64,000 nt of DNA, from the NCBI GenBank assembly GCA_037013495.1, contig CM072810.1, positions 50,392,843 through 50,456,842 on the forward strand. Reading direction: 5' to 3'. Under the pieces are notes generated by a model. It worked only from the letters and a program-made list of their open reading frames with translations. It had not been told where the DNA came from and made no database searches. This DNA is from Hippophae tibetana (lineage: Eukaryota > Streptophyta > Magnoliopsida > Rosales > Elaeagnaceae). Of this stretch, positions 25,171 through 36,100 are shown one piece after another. The stretch's first letter is position 1, and the number at the start of each line of letters is the position of its first letter. The position numbers were made by a program, and so were the translations under genes.

Positions 25171-27721
25171 GATAAAGTTTTACATGCATATCAAGACAAC
25201 TATTATAATATATCAAATTGAAGATCGTACCGATTCAAACCATCTGATTTGGCCCCATAGAGGAACAACATATTTGTACGCAAATTCCATCGTTTACATC
25301 GTGTACCGAGGGTTTTAAGTGTTTGTCTCAACATTTCCGTTGTACTTACTTTCTATTTTATTGAAAAGAGCCGTAAAGGAGATATTTCTCCAAACAAATT
25401 GTACTTTATTTATGTGTTAAACCAATATATATTCTTCCAAAAAAATATAAGAGAAGTGAAAGGAAAAGGCTATTGTTCCCATTTTATAAAGGAACAAAAC
25501 ATTTGATAGATTGGAGTTCCAACATTAAAGGACGATAAATGTTTACTCCGTTATCGAAACAACAATTATAATATATCAAAATGAAGCCCATACCGATTCA
25601 AACAATCTGATTTGACCCCAAAAAGGAAACACATTTTTGTACGCAAATTCCATCGTTTACATCATTTACCGAGGGTTTTAAGTGTTTGTCTAACAATTTC
25701 CGTTGTACTTACTTTTTATTTTATTCAAAAGTGCCGTAAAGGAGATTTTGGTGTAAACAAAGGGTTCTTTATTTATGCGTTCAATCAATATCTATGCTTC
25801 CAAAAAACAAATAAGGGAAGAGAAAAAGAAAGGAGGCACTGTTCAGATTTTAAAAAAGAATAAAACATTTGATAAATCGCAATTTCAACTTTAAAAGATG
25901 ATAACTTTTGACTCGGGTATTGAAACGACTATATTAGTATATGAAATCGAAGCTCTTAGCGATTCACACAATATGAGATGGCCTCAAATTTGGAATATCA
26001 GTTTTGTACCTAAATTTCACCTTTTACATCATTTATTGAGGGTTTTTAGTTTTTTCCCACCATTTGCGTTTTACTTACTTTCGATTTTATTCAAAAGATC
26101 CGTAAAGGAGATATTGGTGCAAACAATGGGTCCGTTTATTTATGTGTTCAATCCCTATATATTCTTCCAAAGAAAAAATGAGTAAAGGAAAAGGAAAAGG
26201 CTACTGTTCCCATTTAAAAAAGGAACAAAACATTTGATAAATCGGAGTTCTAACTTTAAACGACGATCAAGTTTTACATGCATATTGAGATAATTATTAT
26301 AATATATCAAATTGAAGATCGTACCGATTCAAACCATCTGATTTGGCCCCATAGAGGAACAACATACTTGTACGCAAATTCCATCGTTTACATCATTACC
26401 CGAGGGTTTTAAGTGTTTGTCGCACCATTTCCGTTGTACTTACTTTCTATTATATTGAAAAGAGCCGTAAAGGAGATATTTCTCCAAAAAAATTGTACTT
26501 TATTTATGTGTTAAACCAATATATATTCTTCCAAAAAAGTATAAGAGAAGTGAAAGGAAAAGGCTATTGTTCCCATTTTAAAAAGGAACAAAACATTTGA
26601 TAAATCGGAGTTCCAACATTAAAGGACGATAAATTTTTACTCTGTTATCGAAACAACTATTATAATATATCAAAATGAAGCCCGTACCGATTCAAACAAT
26701 CTGATTTTTCCCCAAAAAGGAACCACATTTTTGTACGCAAATTCCATCGTTTACATCATTTACCGAGGGTTTTAAGTGTTTGTCTCACAATTTCCGTTGT
26801 ACTTACTTTCTATTTTATTCAAAAGTGCCGTAAAGAAGATTTTGGTGCAAACAAAGGGTTCTTTATTTATGCATTCAATCAATATCTATGCTTCCAAAGA
26901 ACAAATTAGGGAAGGGAAAAAGAAATGAGGTACTGTTCACATTATAAAAGAGAATAAAACATTTGACAAATCGCAATTTCAACTTTAAAAGATGATAAAT
27001 TTTGACTCGGGTATTGAAACGACTATATTAGTATATGAAACCGAAGCTCTTAGCGATTCACACAATATGAGATGGCCTCAAATTTGGAATATCATTTTTG
27101 TACCTAAATTTCACCTTTTACATCATTTATTGAGGGTTTTTAATTTTTTCCCACCATTTGCGTTGTAGTTACTTTCGATTTTATTCAAAAGATCCGTAAA
27201 GGAGATATTGGTGCAAACAATGGGTCCGTTTATTTATGTGTTCAATCCCTATATATTCTTCCAAAGAAAAAATGAGTAAAGAAAAAGGAAAAGGCTACTG
27301 TTCCCATTTAAAAAAGGAACAAAACATTTGATAAATCGGAGTTCTAACTTCAACCGACGATAAAGTTTTACATGCATATCGAGACAACAATTATAATATA
27401 TCAAATTGAAGATCGTACCGGTTCAAACCATCTGATTTGGCCCCATAGAGGAACAACATATTTGTACGCAAATTCCATCGTTTACATCATTTACCGAGGG
27501 TTTTAAGTGTTTGTCTCACCATTTCCGTTGTACTTACTTTCTATTGTATTGAAAAGAGCCGTAAAGGAGATATTTCTCCAAACAAATTGTACTTTATTTA
27601 TGTGTTAAACCAATATATATTCTTCCAAAAAAATATAAGAAAAGTGAAAGGAAAAGGCTATTATTCCCATTTTAAAAAGGAACAAAACATTTGATAAATC
27701 GGAGTTCCAACATTAAAGGAC

Positions 27722-28084
27722 GATACATTTTTACTCTGTTATCGAAACAACTATTATAATATATCAAAATGAAGCCCATACCGATTCAAACAATCTGATT
27801 TGACCCCAAAAAGGAAACACATTTTTGTACGCAAATTCCATCGTTTACATCATTTACCGAGGGTTTTAAGGGTTTGTCTAACAATTTATGTTGTACTTAC
27901 TTTCTATTTTATTCAAAAGTGCCGTAAAGGAGATATTTCTCCAAACAAATTGTACTTTATTTATGTGTTAAACCAATATATATTCTTCCAAAAAAATATA
28001 AGAGAAGTGAAAGGAAAAGGCTATTGTTCCCATTTTAAAAAGGAACAAAACATTTGATAAATCGGAGTTCCAACATTAAAGGAC
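27722..28084 (+). repeat. Recombinant C/B monomer at the end of HOR-beta copy 2
   Basis: A 363-bp monomer that begins as the C of 21903 (GATACATTTTTACTCTG, GGGTTTGTCTAACAATTTATG) and switches near 27920-27935, in CGTAAAGGAGAT, to type B (ATTTCTCCAAACAAATTG, TTAAACCAATATATATTC). It joins the truncated HOR-beta copy 2 to the type C monomer at 28085 that starts partial copy 3, so it looks like the junction left by the unequal exchange that created copy 3. Confidence 0.9.
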
Positions 28085-31001
28085 AATAAATTTTTACTTT
28101 GTTATCGAAACAACAATTATAATATATCAAAATGAAGCCCGTACCGATTCAAACAATCTGATTTGACCCCAAAAAGGAAACACATTTTTGTACGCAAATT
28201 CCATCGTTTACATCATTTATCGAGGGTCTTAAGTGTTTGTCTCACAATTTCCGTTGTACTTACTTTCTATTTTTTTCAAAAGTGCCGTAAAGAATATTTT
28301 GGTGCAAAGAAAGGGTTCTTTATTTATGCGTTCAATCAATATCTATGCTTCCAAAAAACAAATAAGGGAAGAGAAAAAGAAAGGAGGTACTGTTCAGATT
28401 TTAAAAAAGAATAAAACATTTGATAAATCGCAATTTCAACTTTAAAAGATGATAACTTTTGACTCGGGTATTGAAACGACTATATTAGTATATGAAATCG
28501 AAGCTCTTAGTGATTCACACAATATGAGATGGCCTCAAATTTGGAATATCATTTTTGTACCTAAATTTCACCTTTTACATCATTTATTGAGGGTTTTTAG
28601 TTTTTTCCCACCATTTGCGTTTTACTTACTTTCGATTTTATTCAAAAGATCCGTAAAGGAGATATTGGTGCAAACAATGGGTCCGTTTATTTATGTGTTC
28701 AATCCCTATATATTCTTCCAAAGAAAAAATGAGTAAAGGAAAAGGAAAAGGCTACTTTTCCCATTTAAAAAAGGAACAAAACATTTGATAAATCGGAGTT
28801 CTAACTTTAAACGACGATCAAGTTTTACATGCATATCGAGACAATTATTATAATATATCAAATTGAAGATCGTACCGATTCAAACCATTTGATTTGGACC
28901 CATAGAGGAACAACATACTTGTACGCAAATTCCTTCGTTTACATCATTTACCGAGTGTTTTAAGTGTTTGTCTCACCATTTCCGTTGTACTTACTTTCTA
29001 TTATATTGAAAAGAGCCGTAAAGGAGATATTTCTCCAAAAAAATTGTACTTTATTTATGTGTTAAACCAATATATATTCTTCCAAAAAAATATAAGAGAA
29101 GTGAAAGGAAAAGGCTATTGTTCCCATTTTAAAAAGGAACAAAACATTTGATAAATCGGAGTTCCAACATTAAAGGACGATAAATTTTTACTTTGTTATC
29201 GAAACAACTATTATAATATATCAAAATGAATCCCGTACCGATTCAAACAATCTGATTTTGCCCCAAAAAGGAACCACATTTTTGTACGCAAATTCCATCG
29301 TTTACATCATTTACCGAGGGTTTTAAGTGTTTGTCTCACAATTTCCGTTGTACTTACTTTCTATTTTATTCAAAAGTGCCGTAAAGAAGATTTTGGTGCA
29401 AACAAAGGGTTCTTTATTTATGCATTCAATCAATATCTATGCTTCCAAAGAACAAATTAGGGAAGAGAAAAAGAAATGAGGTACTGTTCACATTTTAAAA
29501 GAGAATAAAACATTTGATAAATCGCAATTTCAACTTTAAAAGATGATAAATTTTGACTCGGGTATTGAAACAACTATATTAGTATATGAAACCGAAGCTC
29601 TTAGCGATTCACACAATATGAGATGGCCTCAAATTTGGAATATCATTTTTGTACCTAAATTTCACCTTTTACATCATTTATTGAGGGTTTTTAGTTTTTT
29701 CCCACCATTTGCGTTGTACTTACTTTCGATTTTATTCAAAAGATCCGTAAAGGAGATATTGGTGCAAACAATGGGTCCGTTTATTTATGTGTTCAATCCC
29801 TATATATTCTTCCAAAGAAAAAATGAGTAAAGAAAAAGGAAAAGGCTACTGTTCCCATTTAAAAAAGGAACAAAACATTTGATAAATCGGAGTTCTAACT
29901 TTAAACGACGATAAAGTTTTACATGCATATCGAGACAACAATTATAATATATCAAATTGAAGATCGTACCGGTTCAAACCATCTGATTTGGCCCCATAGA
30001 GGAACAACATATTTGTACGCAAATTCCATCGTTTACATCATTTACCGAGGGTTTTAAGTGTTTGTCTCACCATTTCCGTTGTACTTACTTTCTATTGTAT
30101 TGAAAAGAGCCGTAAAGGAGATATTTCTCCAAACAAATTGTACTTTATTTATGTGTTAAACCAATATATATTCTTCCAAAAAAATATAAGAAAAGTGAAA
30201 GGAAAAGGCTATTATTCCCATTTTAAAAAGGAACAAAACATTTGATAAATCGGAGTTCCAACATTAAAGGACGATACATTTTTACTCTGTTATCGAAACA
30301 ACTATTATAATATATCAAAATGAAGCCCGTACCGATTCAAACAATCTGATTTGGCCCCAAAAAGGAACCACATTTTTGTACGCAAATTCCATCGTTTACA
30401 TCATTTACCGAGGGTTTTAAGGGTTTGTCTAACAATTTATGTTGTACTTACATTCTATTTTATTCAAAAGTGCCGTAAAGGAGATTTTGGTGCAAACAAA
30501 GGGTTCTTTATTTATGCGTTCAATCAATATCTATGCTTCCAAATAACAAATAAGGGAAGAGAAAAAGAAAGGAGGTACTGTTCCCATTTTAAAAAAGAAT
30601 AAAACCTTTGATAAATCGCAATTTCAACTTTAAAAGATTCTAACTTTTGACTCTGGTATTGAAACGACTATATTATTATATGCAATCGAAGCTCTTAGCG
30701 ATTCACACAATGTGAGATGGCCTCAAATTTGGAATATCATTTTTGTACCTAAATTTCCCCATTTACATAAATTATTAAGGGTTTTTAGTTTTTTGCCCAC
30801 CATTTGCGTTGTACTTACTTACGATTTTATTCAAAAGATCCTTAAAGGAGATATTGGTGCAAACAAAGGGTTCTTTATTTATGTGTTCAATACATATATA
30901 TTCTTCCAAAAAAAATGAGTAAAGAAAAAGGAAAAGGCTACTGTTCCCATTTAAAAATGGAACAAAACATTTGCTAAATCGGAGTTCCAACTTTAAACGA
31001 T
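28085..31001 (+). repeat. HOR-beta partial copy 3 (8 monomers)
   Basis: The order is C A B C A B C A. From about 28.45 kb the sequence matches copy 1 at an offset of 8370 bp (28449 against 20079, 30351 against 21981) and copy 2 at 2551 bp, equivalent to seven monomers. It shares the damaged type A start GATTCTAACTTTTG (near 30636 and 22266), the GATCAAG form of a B start (28816 and 20446) and CATAAATTATTAAGG (near 30766 and 22396). The type A monomer at 30639 ends in a form with TTCAATACATATA rather than copy 1's TTCAATCCCTATA, so the copy is breaking up by 30.9 kb. Confidence 0.87.
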
Positions 31002-31366
31002 GATAAAATTTTACATGCATATCGAGACAACTATTTTAAAATATCAAAATGAAGCCCGTACCGATTCAAAAAATCTGATGTGGCCCCACAAAGAAACCAC
31101 ATTTTTGTACCCAAATTCTATCGTTTACATCATTTATCGAGGGTTTTAAGTGTTTGTCTCACCATTTCCGTTGTACTTACTTTCTATTATATTGAAAAGA
31201 GCCGTAAAGGAGATATTGGTGCAAACAATGGGTCCGTTTATTTATGTGTTCAATCCCTATATATTCTTCCAAAGAAAAAATGAGTAAAGGAAAAGGAAAA
31301 GGCTACTGTTCCCATTTAAAAAAGGAACAAAACATTTGATAAATCGGAGTTCTAACTTTAAACGAC
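31002..31366 (+). repeat. Recombinant B/C/B/A monomer at the HOR-beta to HOR-gamma boundary
   Basis: A 365-bp mosaic. It starts as B (GATAAAATTTTACATGC, ATATCGAGACAAC), has a C-like patch (ATATCAAAATGAAGCCCGTA), then a B1-like stretch (ATCTGATGTGGCCCC, ACCCAAATTCTATCG, TATATTGAAAAGAGCC), and switches near 31210 to type A (GATATTGGTGCAAACAATGG, TTCAATCCCTATATA). The B1-like words otherwise occur only in HOR-alpha (for example 419-480), so this monomer links distant parts of the array. Confidence 0.85.
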
Positions 31367-32096
31367 GATAAAGTTTTACATGCATATCGAGACAACAATT
31401 ATAATATATCAAATTGAAGATCGTACCGGTTCAAACCATCTGATTTGGCCCCATAGAGGAACAACATATTTGTACGCAAATTCCATCGTTTACATCATTT
31501 ACCGAGGGTTTTAAGTGTTTGTCTCACCATTTCCGTTGTACTTACTTTCTATTATATTGAAAAGAGCCGTAAAGGAGATATTTCTCCAAAAAAATTGTAC
31601 TTTATTTATGTGTTAAACCAATATATATTCTTCCAAAAAAAATATGAGAAAAGTGAAAGGAAAAGGCTATTGTTCCCATTTTAAAAAGGAACAAAACATT
31701 TGATAAATCGGAGTTCCAACATTAAAGGACGATAAATTTTTACTGTGTTATCGAAACAACTATTATAATATATCAAAGTTAAGCCCGTACCGATTCAAAC
31801 AATCTGATTTTGCCCCAAAGAGGAACCACATTTTTGTACGCAAATTGCATCGTTTACATCATTTACCGAGGGTTTTAAGTGTTTGTCTAACAATTTATGT
31901 TGTACTTACTTTCTATTTTATTCAAAAGTGCCGTAAAGAAGATTTTGGTACAAACAAAGGGTTCTTTATTTATTAGTTCAATGAATATCTATGCTTCCAA
32001 ATAACAAATAAGGGAAGAGAAAAAGAAAGGAGGTACTGTTCACATTTTAAAAAAGAATAAAACATTTGATAAATCGCAATTTCAACTTTAAAAGAT
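31002..32096 (+). repeat. Transition trimer between HOR-beta and HOR-gamma
   Basis: A hybrid B/A monomer (31002-31366), a B monomer (31367-31730, 364 bp) and a C monomer (31731-32096) separate the last HOR-beta block from the first HOR-gamma unit. The B and C monomers carry private changes, such as ATATCAAAGTTAAGCCC near 31770, CAAATTGCATCG near 31843 and TTTATTAGTTC near 31969, and do not belong clearly to either HOR. Confidence 0.8.
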
Positions 32097-32459
32097 GATA
32101 ACTTTTGACTCGGGTATTGAAACGACTATATTAGTTTATGAAACCGAAGCTCTTAGCGATTCACACAATATGAGATGGCCTCAAATTTGGAATATCATTT
32201 TTGTACCTAAATTTCACCATTTACATCATTTATTGAGGGTTTTTAGTTTTTTCCCACCATTTCCGTTGTACTTACTTTCGATTTTATTCAAAAGATCCGT
32301 AAAGGAGATATTGGTGCAAACAAAGGGTCCTTTATTTATGTGTTCAATACCTATATATTCTTCCAAAAAAGAATGAGCAAAGAAAAAGGAAAAGGCTACT
32401 GTTCCCATTTAAAAAAGGAACAAAACATTTGATAAATCGGAGTTCCAACTTTAAACGAC
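32097..32459 (+). repeat. Type A monomer (reference copy, 363 bp)
   Basis: Reference example of type A. It begins GATAACTTTTGACTCGGG and carries the A-only words GAAGCTCTTAGCGATTCACA and GAGATGGCCTCAAATTTGG. The middle holds a T-rich tract (GGTTTTTAGTTTTTTCCC) followed by the block shared with B and C. At the place where B and C carry an inverted AT palindrome, most type A copies have the mirror-symmetric tract TATATTATTATAT; this copy has a G/T variant of it. Type A shows the most length variation in the window: a 29-bp internal duplication in HOR-alpha, a 2-bp CA insertion (GGTGCACAAAC) in several HOR-beta copies, and poly-A length changes near the 3' end. Confidence 0.93.
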
Positions 32460-32489
32460 GATAAAGTTTTACATGCATATCGAGACAAC

Positions 32490-32499
32490 TATTATAATA
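32490..32499. other. AT palindrome TATTATAATA in B monomers (reference copy)
   Basis: A perfect 10-bp inverted repeat near the start of type B. In monomers with ACAAATATTATAATATATC it grows to a 12-bp palindrome, ATATTATAATAT; in C and some B monomers it shrinks to ATTATAAT. At the matching place type A mostly has TATATTATTATAT, a mirror repeat. The site is a very AT-rich, bendable or meltable spot once per monomer; a function is not shown. Confidence 0.65.
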
Positions 32500-32666
32500 T
32501 ATCAAATTGAATATCGTACCGATTCAAACCATCTGATTTGGCCTCATTGAGGAACAACATATTTGTACGCAAATTCCATCGTTTACATCATTTACCGAGG
32601 GTTTTAAGTGTTTGTCTCACCATTTCCGTTGTACTTACTTTCTATTATATTGAAAAGAGCCGTAAA

Positions 32667-32680
32667 GGAGATATTTCTCC
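32667..32680. other. B-specific dyad GGAGATATTTCTCC (reference copy)
   Basis: A 14-bp near-perfect inverted repeat: GGAGA pairs with TCTCC and only the sixth base pair mismatches. It sits at a fixed place in essentially every type B monomer and is absent from A (GGAGATATTGGTGC) and C (GGAGATTTTGGTGC), so it recurs about once per 1092 bp. The C/B hybrid at 27722 also gains it. A weakened form, GGAGTTATTTCTCC, occurs near 18833 and 24652. A protein-binding or structural role is speculation. Confidence 0.75.
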
Positions 32681-32822
32681 AAACAAATTGTACTTTATTT
32701 ATGTGTTAAACCAATATATATTCTTCTAAAAAAATATGAGAAAAGTGAAAGGAAAAGGTTATTGTTCCCATTTTAAAAAGGAACAAAACATTTGATAAAT
32801 CGGAGTTCCAACATTAAAGGAC

Positions 32823-33188
32823 GATAAATTTTTACTCCGTTATCGAAACAACAATTATAATATATCAAAATGAAGCCCGTACCGATTCAAACAATCTGAT
32901 TTTTCCCCAAAGAGGAACCACATTTTTGTACGCAAATTCCATCGTTTACATCATTTACCGAAGGTTTTAAGTGTTTGTCTAACAATTTATGTTGTACTCA
33001 CTTTCTATTTTATTCAAAAGTGCCGTAAAGAAGATTTTGGTGCAAAGAAAGGGTTCTTTATTTATGAGTTCAATGAATATCTATGCTTCCAAATAACAAA
33101 TAAGGGAAGAGAAAAAGAAAGGAGGTACTGTTCACATTTTAAAAAAGAATAAAACATTTGATAAATCGCAATTTCAACTTTAAAAGAT
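32823..33188 (+). repeat. Type C monomer (reference copy, 366 bp)
   Basis: Reference example of type C. It begins GATAAATTTTTACTCCGTTA, followed by an AATTATAATATA tract and AAATGAAGCCC. It shares GTACGCAAATTCCATCGTTT with type B but has GTCTAACAATTT where B has GTCTCACCATTT, and AGTGCCGTAAAG where A has AGATCCGTAAAG. The 3' part holds the C-only words ATCTATGCTTCCAAATAAC and AAAGGAGGTACTGTTCAC, and it closes with CGCAATTTCAACTTTAAAAG. The reference copy has TTTTTCCCCAAAGAGG near its middle; other C copies have TTTGACCCCAAAAAGG or TTTGGCCCCAAAAAGG. These variants label the position of a C monomer within the HORs. Confidence 0.93.
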
Positions 33189-36100
33189 GATAACTTTTGA
33201 CTCGGGTATTTAAACGACTATATTATTATATGAAATCGAAGCTCTTAGTGATTCACACAATATGAGATGGCCTCAAATTTGGAATATCATTTTTGTACCT
33301 AAATTTCACCATTTACATCATTTATTGAGGGTTTTTAGTTTTTTCCCACCATTTCCGTTATACTTACTTTCGATTTTATTCAAAAGATCCGTAAAGGAGA
33401 TATTGGTGCAAACAAAGGGTCCGTTTATTTATGTGTTCAATCCCTATATATTCTTCAAAAAAAAAGAGTAAATAAAAAGGAAAAGGCTACTGTTCCCATT
33501 TAAAAAAGGAACAAAACATTTGATAAATCGGACTTCCAACTTTAAACGACGATAAAGTTTTACATGCATATCGAGACAACTATTATAATATATCAAATTG
33601 AATATCGTGCCTATTCAAACCATCTGATTTGGCCCCATAGAGGAACAACATATTTGTACGCAAATTCCATCGTTTACATCATTTACCGAGGGTTTTAAGT
33701 GTTTGTCTCACCATTTCTGTTGTACTTACTTTCTATTATATTGAAAAGAGCCGTAAAGGAGATATTTCTCCAAACAAATTGTACTTTATTTATGTGTTAA
33801 ACCAATATATATTCTTCTAAAAAAATATGAGAAAAGTGAAAGGAAAAGGCTATTGTTCCCATTTTAAAAAGGAACAAAACATTTGATAAATCGGAGTTCC
33901 AACATTAAAGGACGATAAATTTTTACTCCGTTATCGAAACAACAATTATAATATATCAAAATGAAGCCCGTACCGATTCAAACAATCTGATTTTTCCCCA
34001 AAGAGGAACCACATTTTTGTACGCAAATTCCATCGTTTACATCATTTACCGAGGGTTTTAAGTGTTTGTCTAACAATTTATGTTGTACTTACTTTCTATT
34101 TTATTCAAAAGTGCCGTAAAGAAGATTTTGGTGCAAACAAAGGGTTCTTTATTTATGAGTTCAATGAATATCTATGCTTCCAAATAACAAATAAGGGAAG
34201 AGAAAAAGAAAGGAGGTACTGTTCACATTTTAAAAAAGAATAAAACATTTGATAAATCGCAATTTCAACTTTAAAAGATGATAACTTTTGACTCGGGTAT
34301 TTAAACGACTATATTATTATATGAAATCGAAGCTCTTAGTGATTCACACAATATGAGATGGCCTCAAATTTGGAATATCATTTTTGTACCTAAATTTCAC
34401 CATTTACATCATTTATTGAGGGTTTTTAGTTTTTTCCCACCATTTCCGTTATACTTACTTTCGATTTTATTCAAAAGATCCGTAAAGGAGATATTTGTGC
34501 AAACAAAGGGTCCGTTTATTTATGTGTTCAATCCCTATATATTCTTCAAAAAAAAAAGAGTAAATAAAAAGGAAAAGGCTACTGTTCCCATTTAAAAAAG
34601 GAACAAAACATTTGATAAATCGGACTTCCAACTTTAAACGACGATAAAGTTTTACATGCATATCGAGACAACTATTATAATATATCAAATTGAATATCGT
34701 GCCTATTCAAACCATCTGATTTGGCCCCATAGAGGAACAACATATTTGTACGCAAATTCCATCGTTTACATCATTTACTGAGGGTTTTAAGTGTTTGTCT
34801 CACCATTTCTGTTGTACTTACTTTCTATTATATTGAAAAGAGCCGTAAAGGAGATATTTCTCCAAAAAAATTGTACTTTATTTATGTGTTAAACCAATAT
34901 ATATTCTTCCAAAAAAATATGAGAAAAGTAAAAGGAAAAGGCTATTGTTCCCATTTTAAAAAGGAACAAAACATTTGATAAATCGGAGTTCCAACATTAA
35001 AGGACGATAAATTTTTACTCCTTTATCGAAACAACAATTATAATATATAAAAAATTATGCCCATACCGATTCAAACAATCTGATTTGACCCCAAAAAGGA
35101 AACACATTTTTGTACGCAAATTCCATCGTTTACATCATTTATCGAGGGTTTTAAGTGTTTGTCTAACAATTTCCGTTGTACTTACTTTTTATTTTATTCA
35201 AAAGTGCCGTAAAGGAGATTTTGGTGCAAACAAAGGGTTCTTTATTTATGAGTTCCATCAATATCTATGCTTCCAAATAACAAATAAGGGAAGAGAAAAA
35301 GAAAGGAGGTACTATTCACATTTTAAAAAAGAATAAAACATTTGATAAATCACAATTTCAACTTTAAAAGATGATAACTTTTGACTCGGGTATTAAAACA
35401 ACTATATTATTATATGAAATCGAAGCTCTTAGCGATTCACACAATGTGAGATGGCCTCAAATTTGGAATATCATTTTTGTACCTAAATTTCACCTTTTAC
35501 ATCATTTATTGAGGGTTTTTAGTTTTTTCCCACCATTTCCGTTGCACTTACTTTCGATTTTATTCAAAAGATCCGTAAAGGAGATATTGGTGCAAACAAA
35601 GGGTCCGTTTATTTATGTGTTCAATCCCTATATATTCTTCCAAAAAAAAAGAGTAAATAAAAAGGAAAAGGCTACTGTTCCCATTTAAAAAAGGAACAAA
35701 ACATTTGATAAATCGGAGTTCTAACTTTAAACGACGATAAAGTTTTACATGCATATCGAGACAACAATTATAATATATCAAATTGAAGATCGTACCGATT
35801 CAAACCATCTGATTTGGCCCCATAGAGGAACAACATATTTGTACGAAAATTCCATCGTTTACATCATTTACTGAGGGTTTTAAGTGTTTGTCTCACCAAT
35901 TCCGTTGTACTTACTTTCTATTATATTGAAAAGAGCCGTAAAGGAGATATTTCTCCAAACAAATTGTACTTTATTTATGTGCTAAACCAATATATATTCT
36001 TCCAAAAAAATATAAGAAAATTGAAAGGAAAAGGCTATTGTTCCCATTTTAAAAAGGAACAAAACATTTGATAAATCGGAGTTCCAACATTAAAGGACGA

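Larger units (their letters stand above)
22631..27934 (+). repeat. HOR-beta copy 2 (truncated after ~14.5 monomers)
   Basis: This copy follows copy 1 at a 5819-bp offset through the hybrid monomers, the 9-bp deletion and the extra-T C monomer. Differences seen include AAATAGGAGTT near 22968, TTTATATGTTC near 23236, GGTTTTTTGTTTTTTG near 24220 and GTTGTAGTTAC near 27165. The match stops inside the C monomer starting at 27722, where the second half switches to type B sequence (see the C/B hybrid). Confidence 0.9.
32460..32822 (+). repeat. Type B monomer (reference copy, 363 bp)
   Basis: Reference example of type B. It begins GATAAAGTTTTACATGCATA and is marked by ATCTGATTTGGCC(C/T)CA and GAGGAACAACATATTTG. 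In place of the GGTGCAAACAAAGGG found in A and C, it has ATTTCTCCAAACAAATTG, which creates the near-palindrome GGAGATATTTCTCC at 32667-32680. It ends with AACATTAAAGGAC before the next type C monomer. B is the most length-stable type: nearly all copies I measured are 362-364 bp, the exception being a 354-bp pair with a 9-bp deletion. Confidence 0.93.

Noticed and set aside
32482..32500. TATA-like ATTATAATATATC tract as a promoter for satellite transcription
   Set aside because: AT-rich words are expected by composition and occur in every monomer; nothing downstream supports a transcription unit. Satellite transcription is possible but cannot be read from the sequence.
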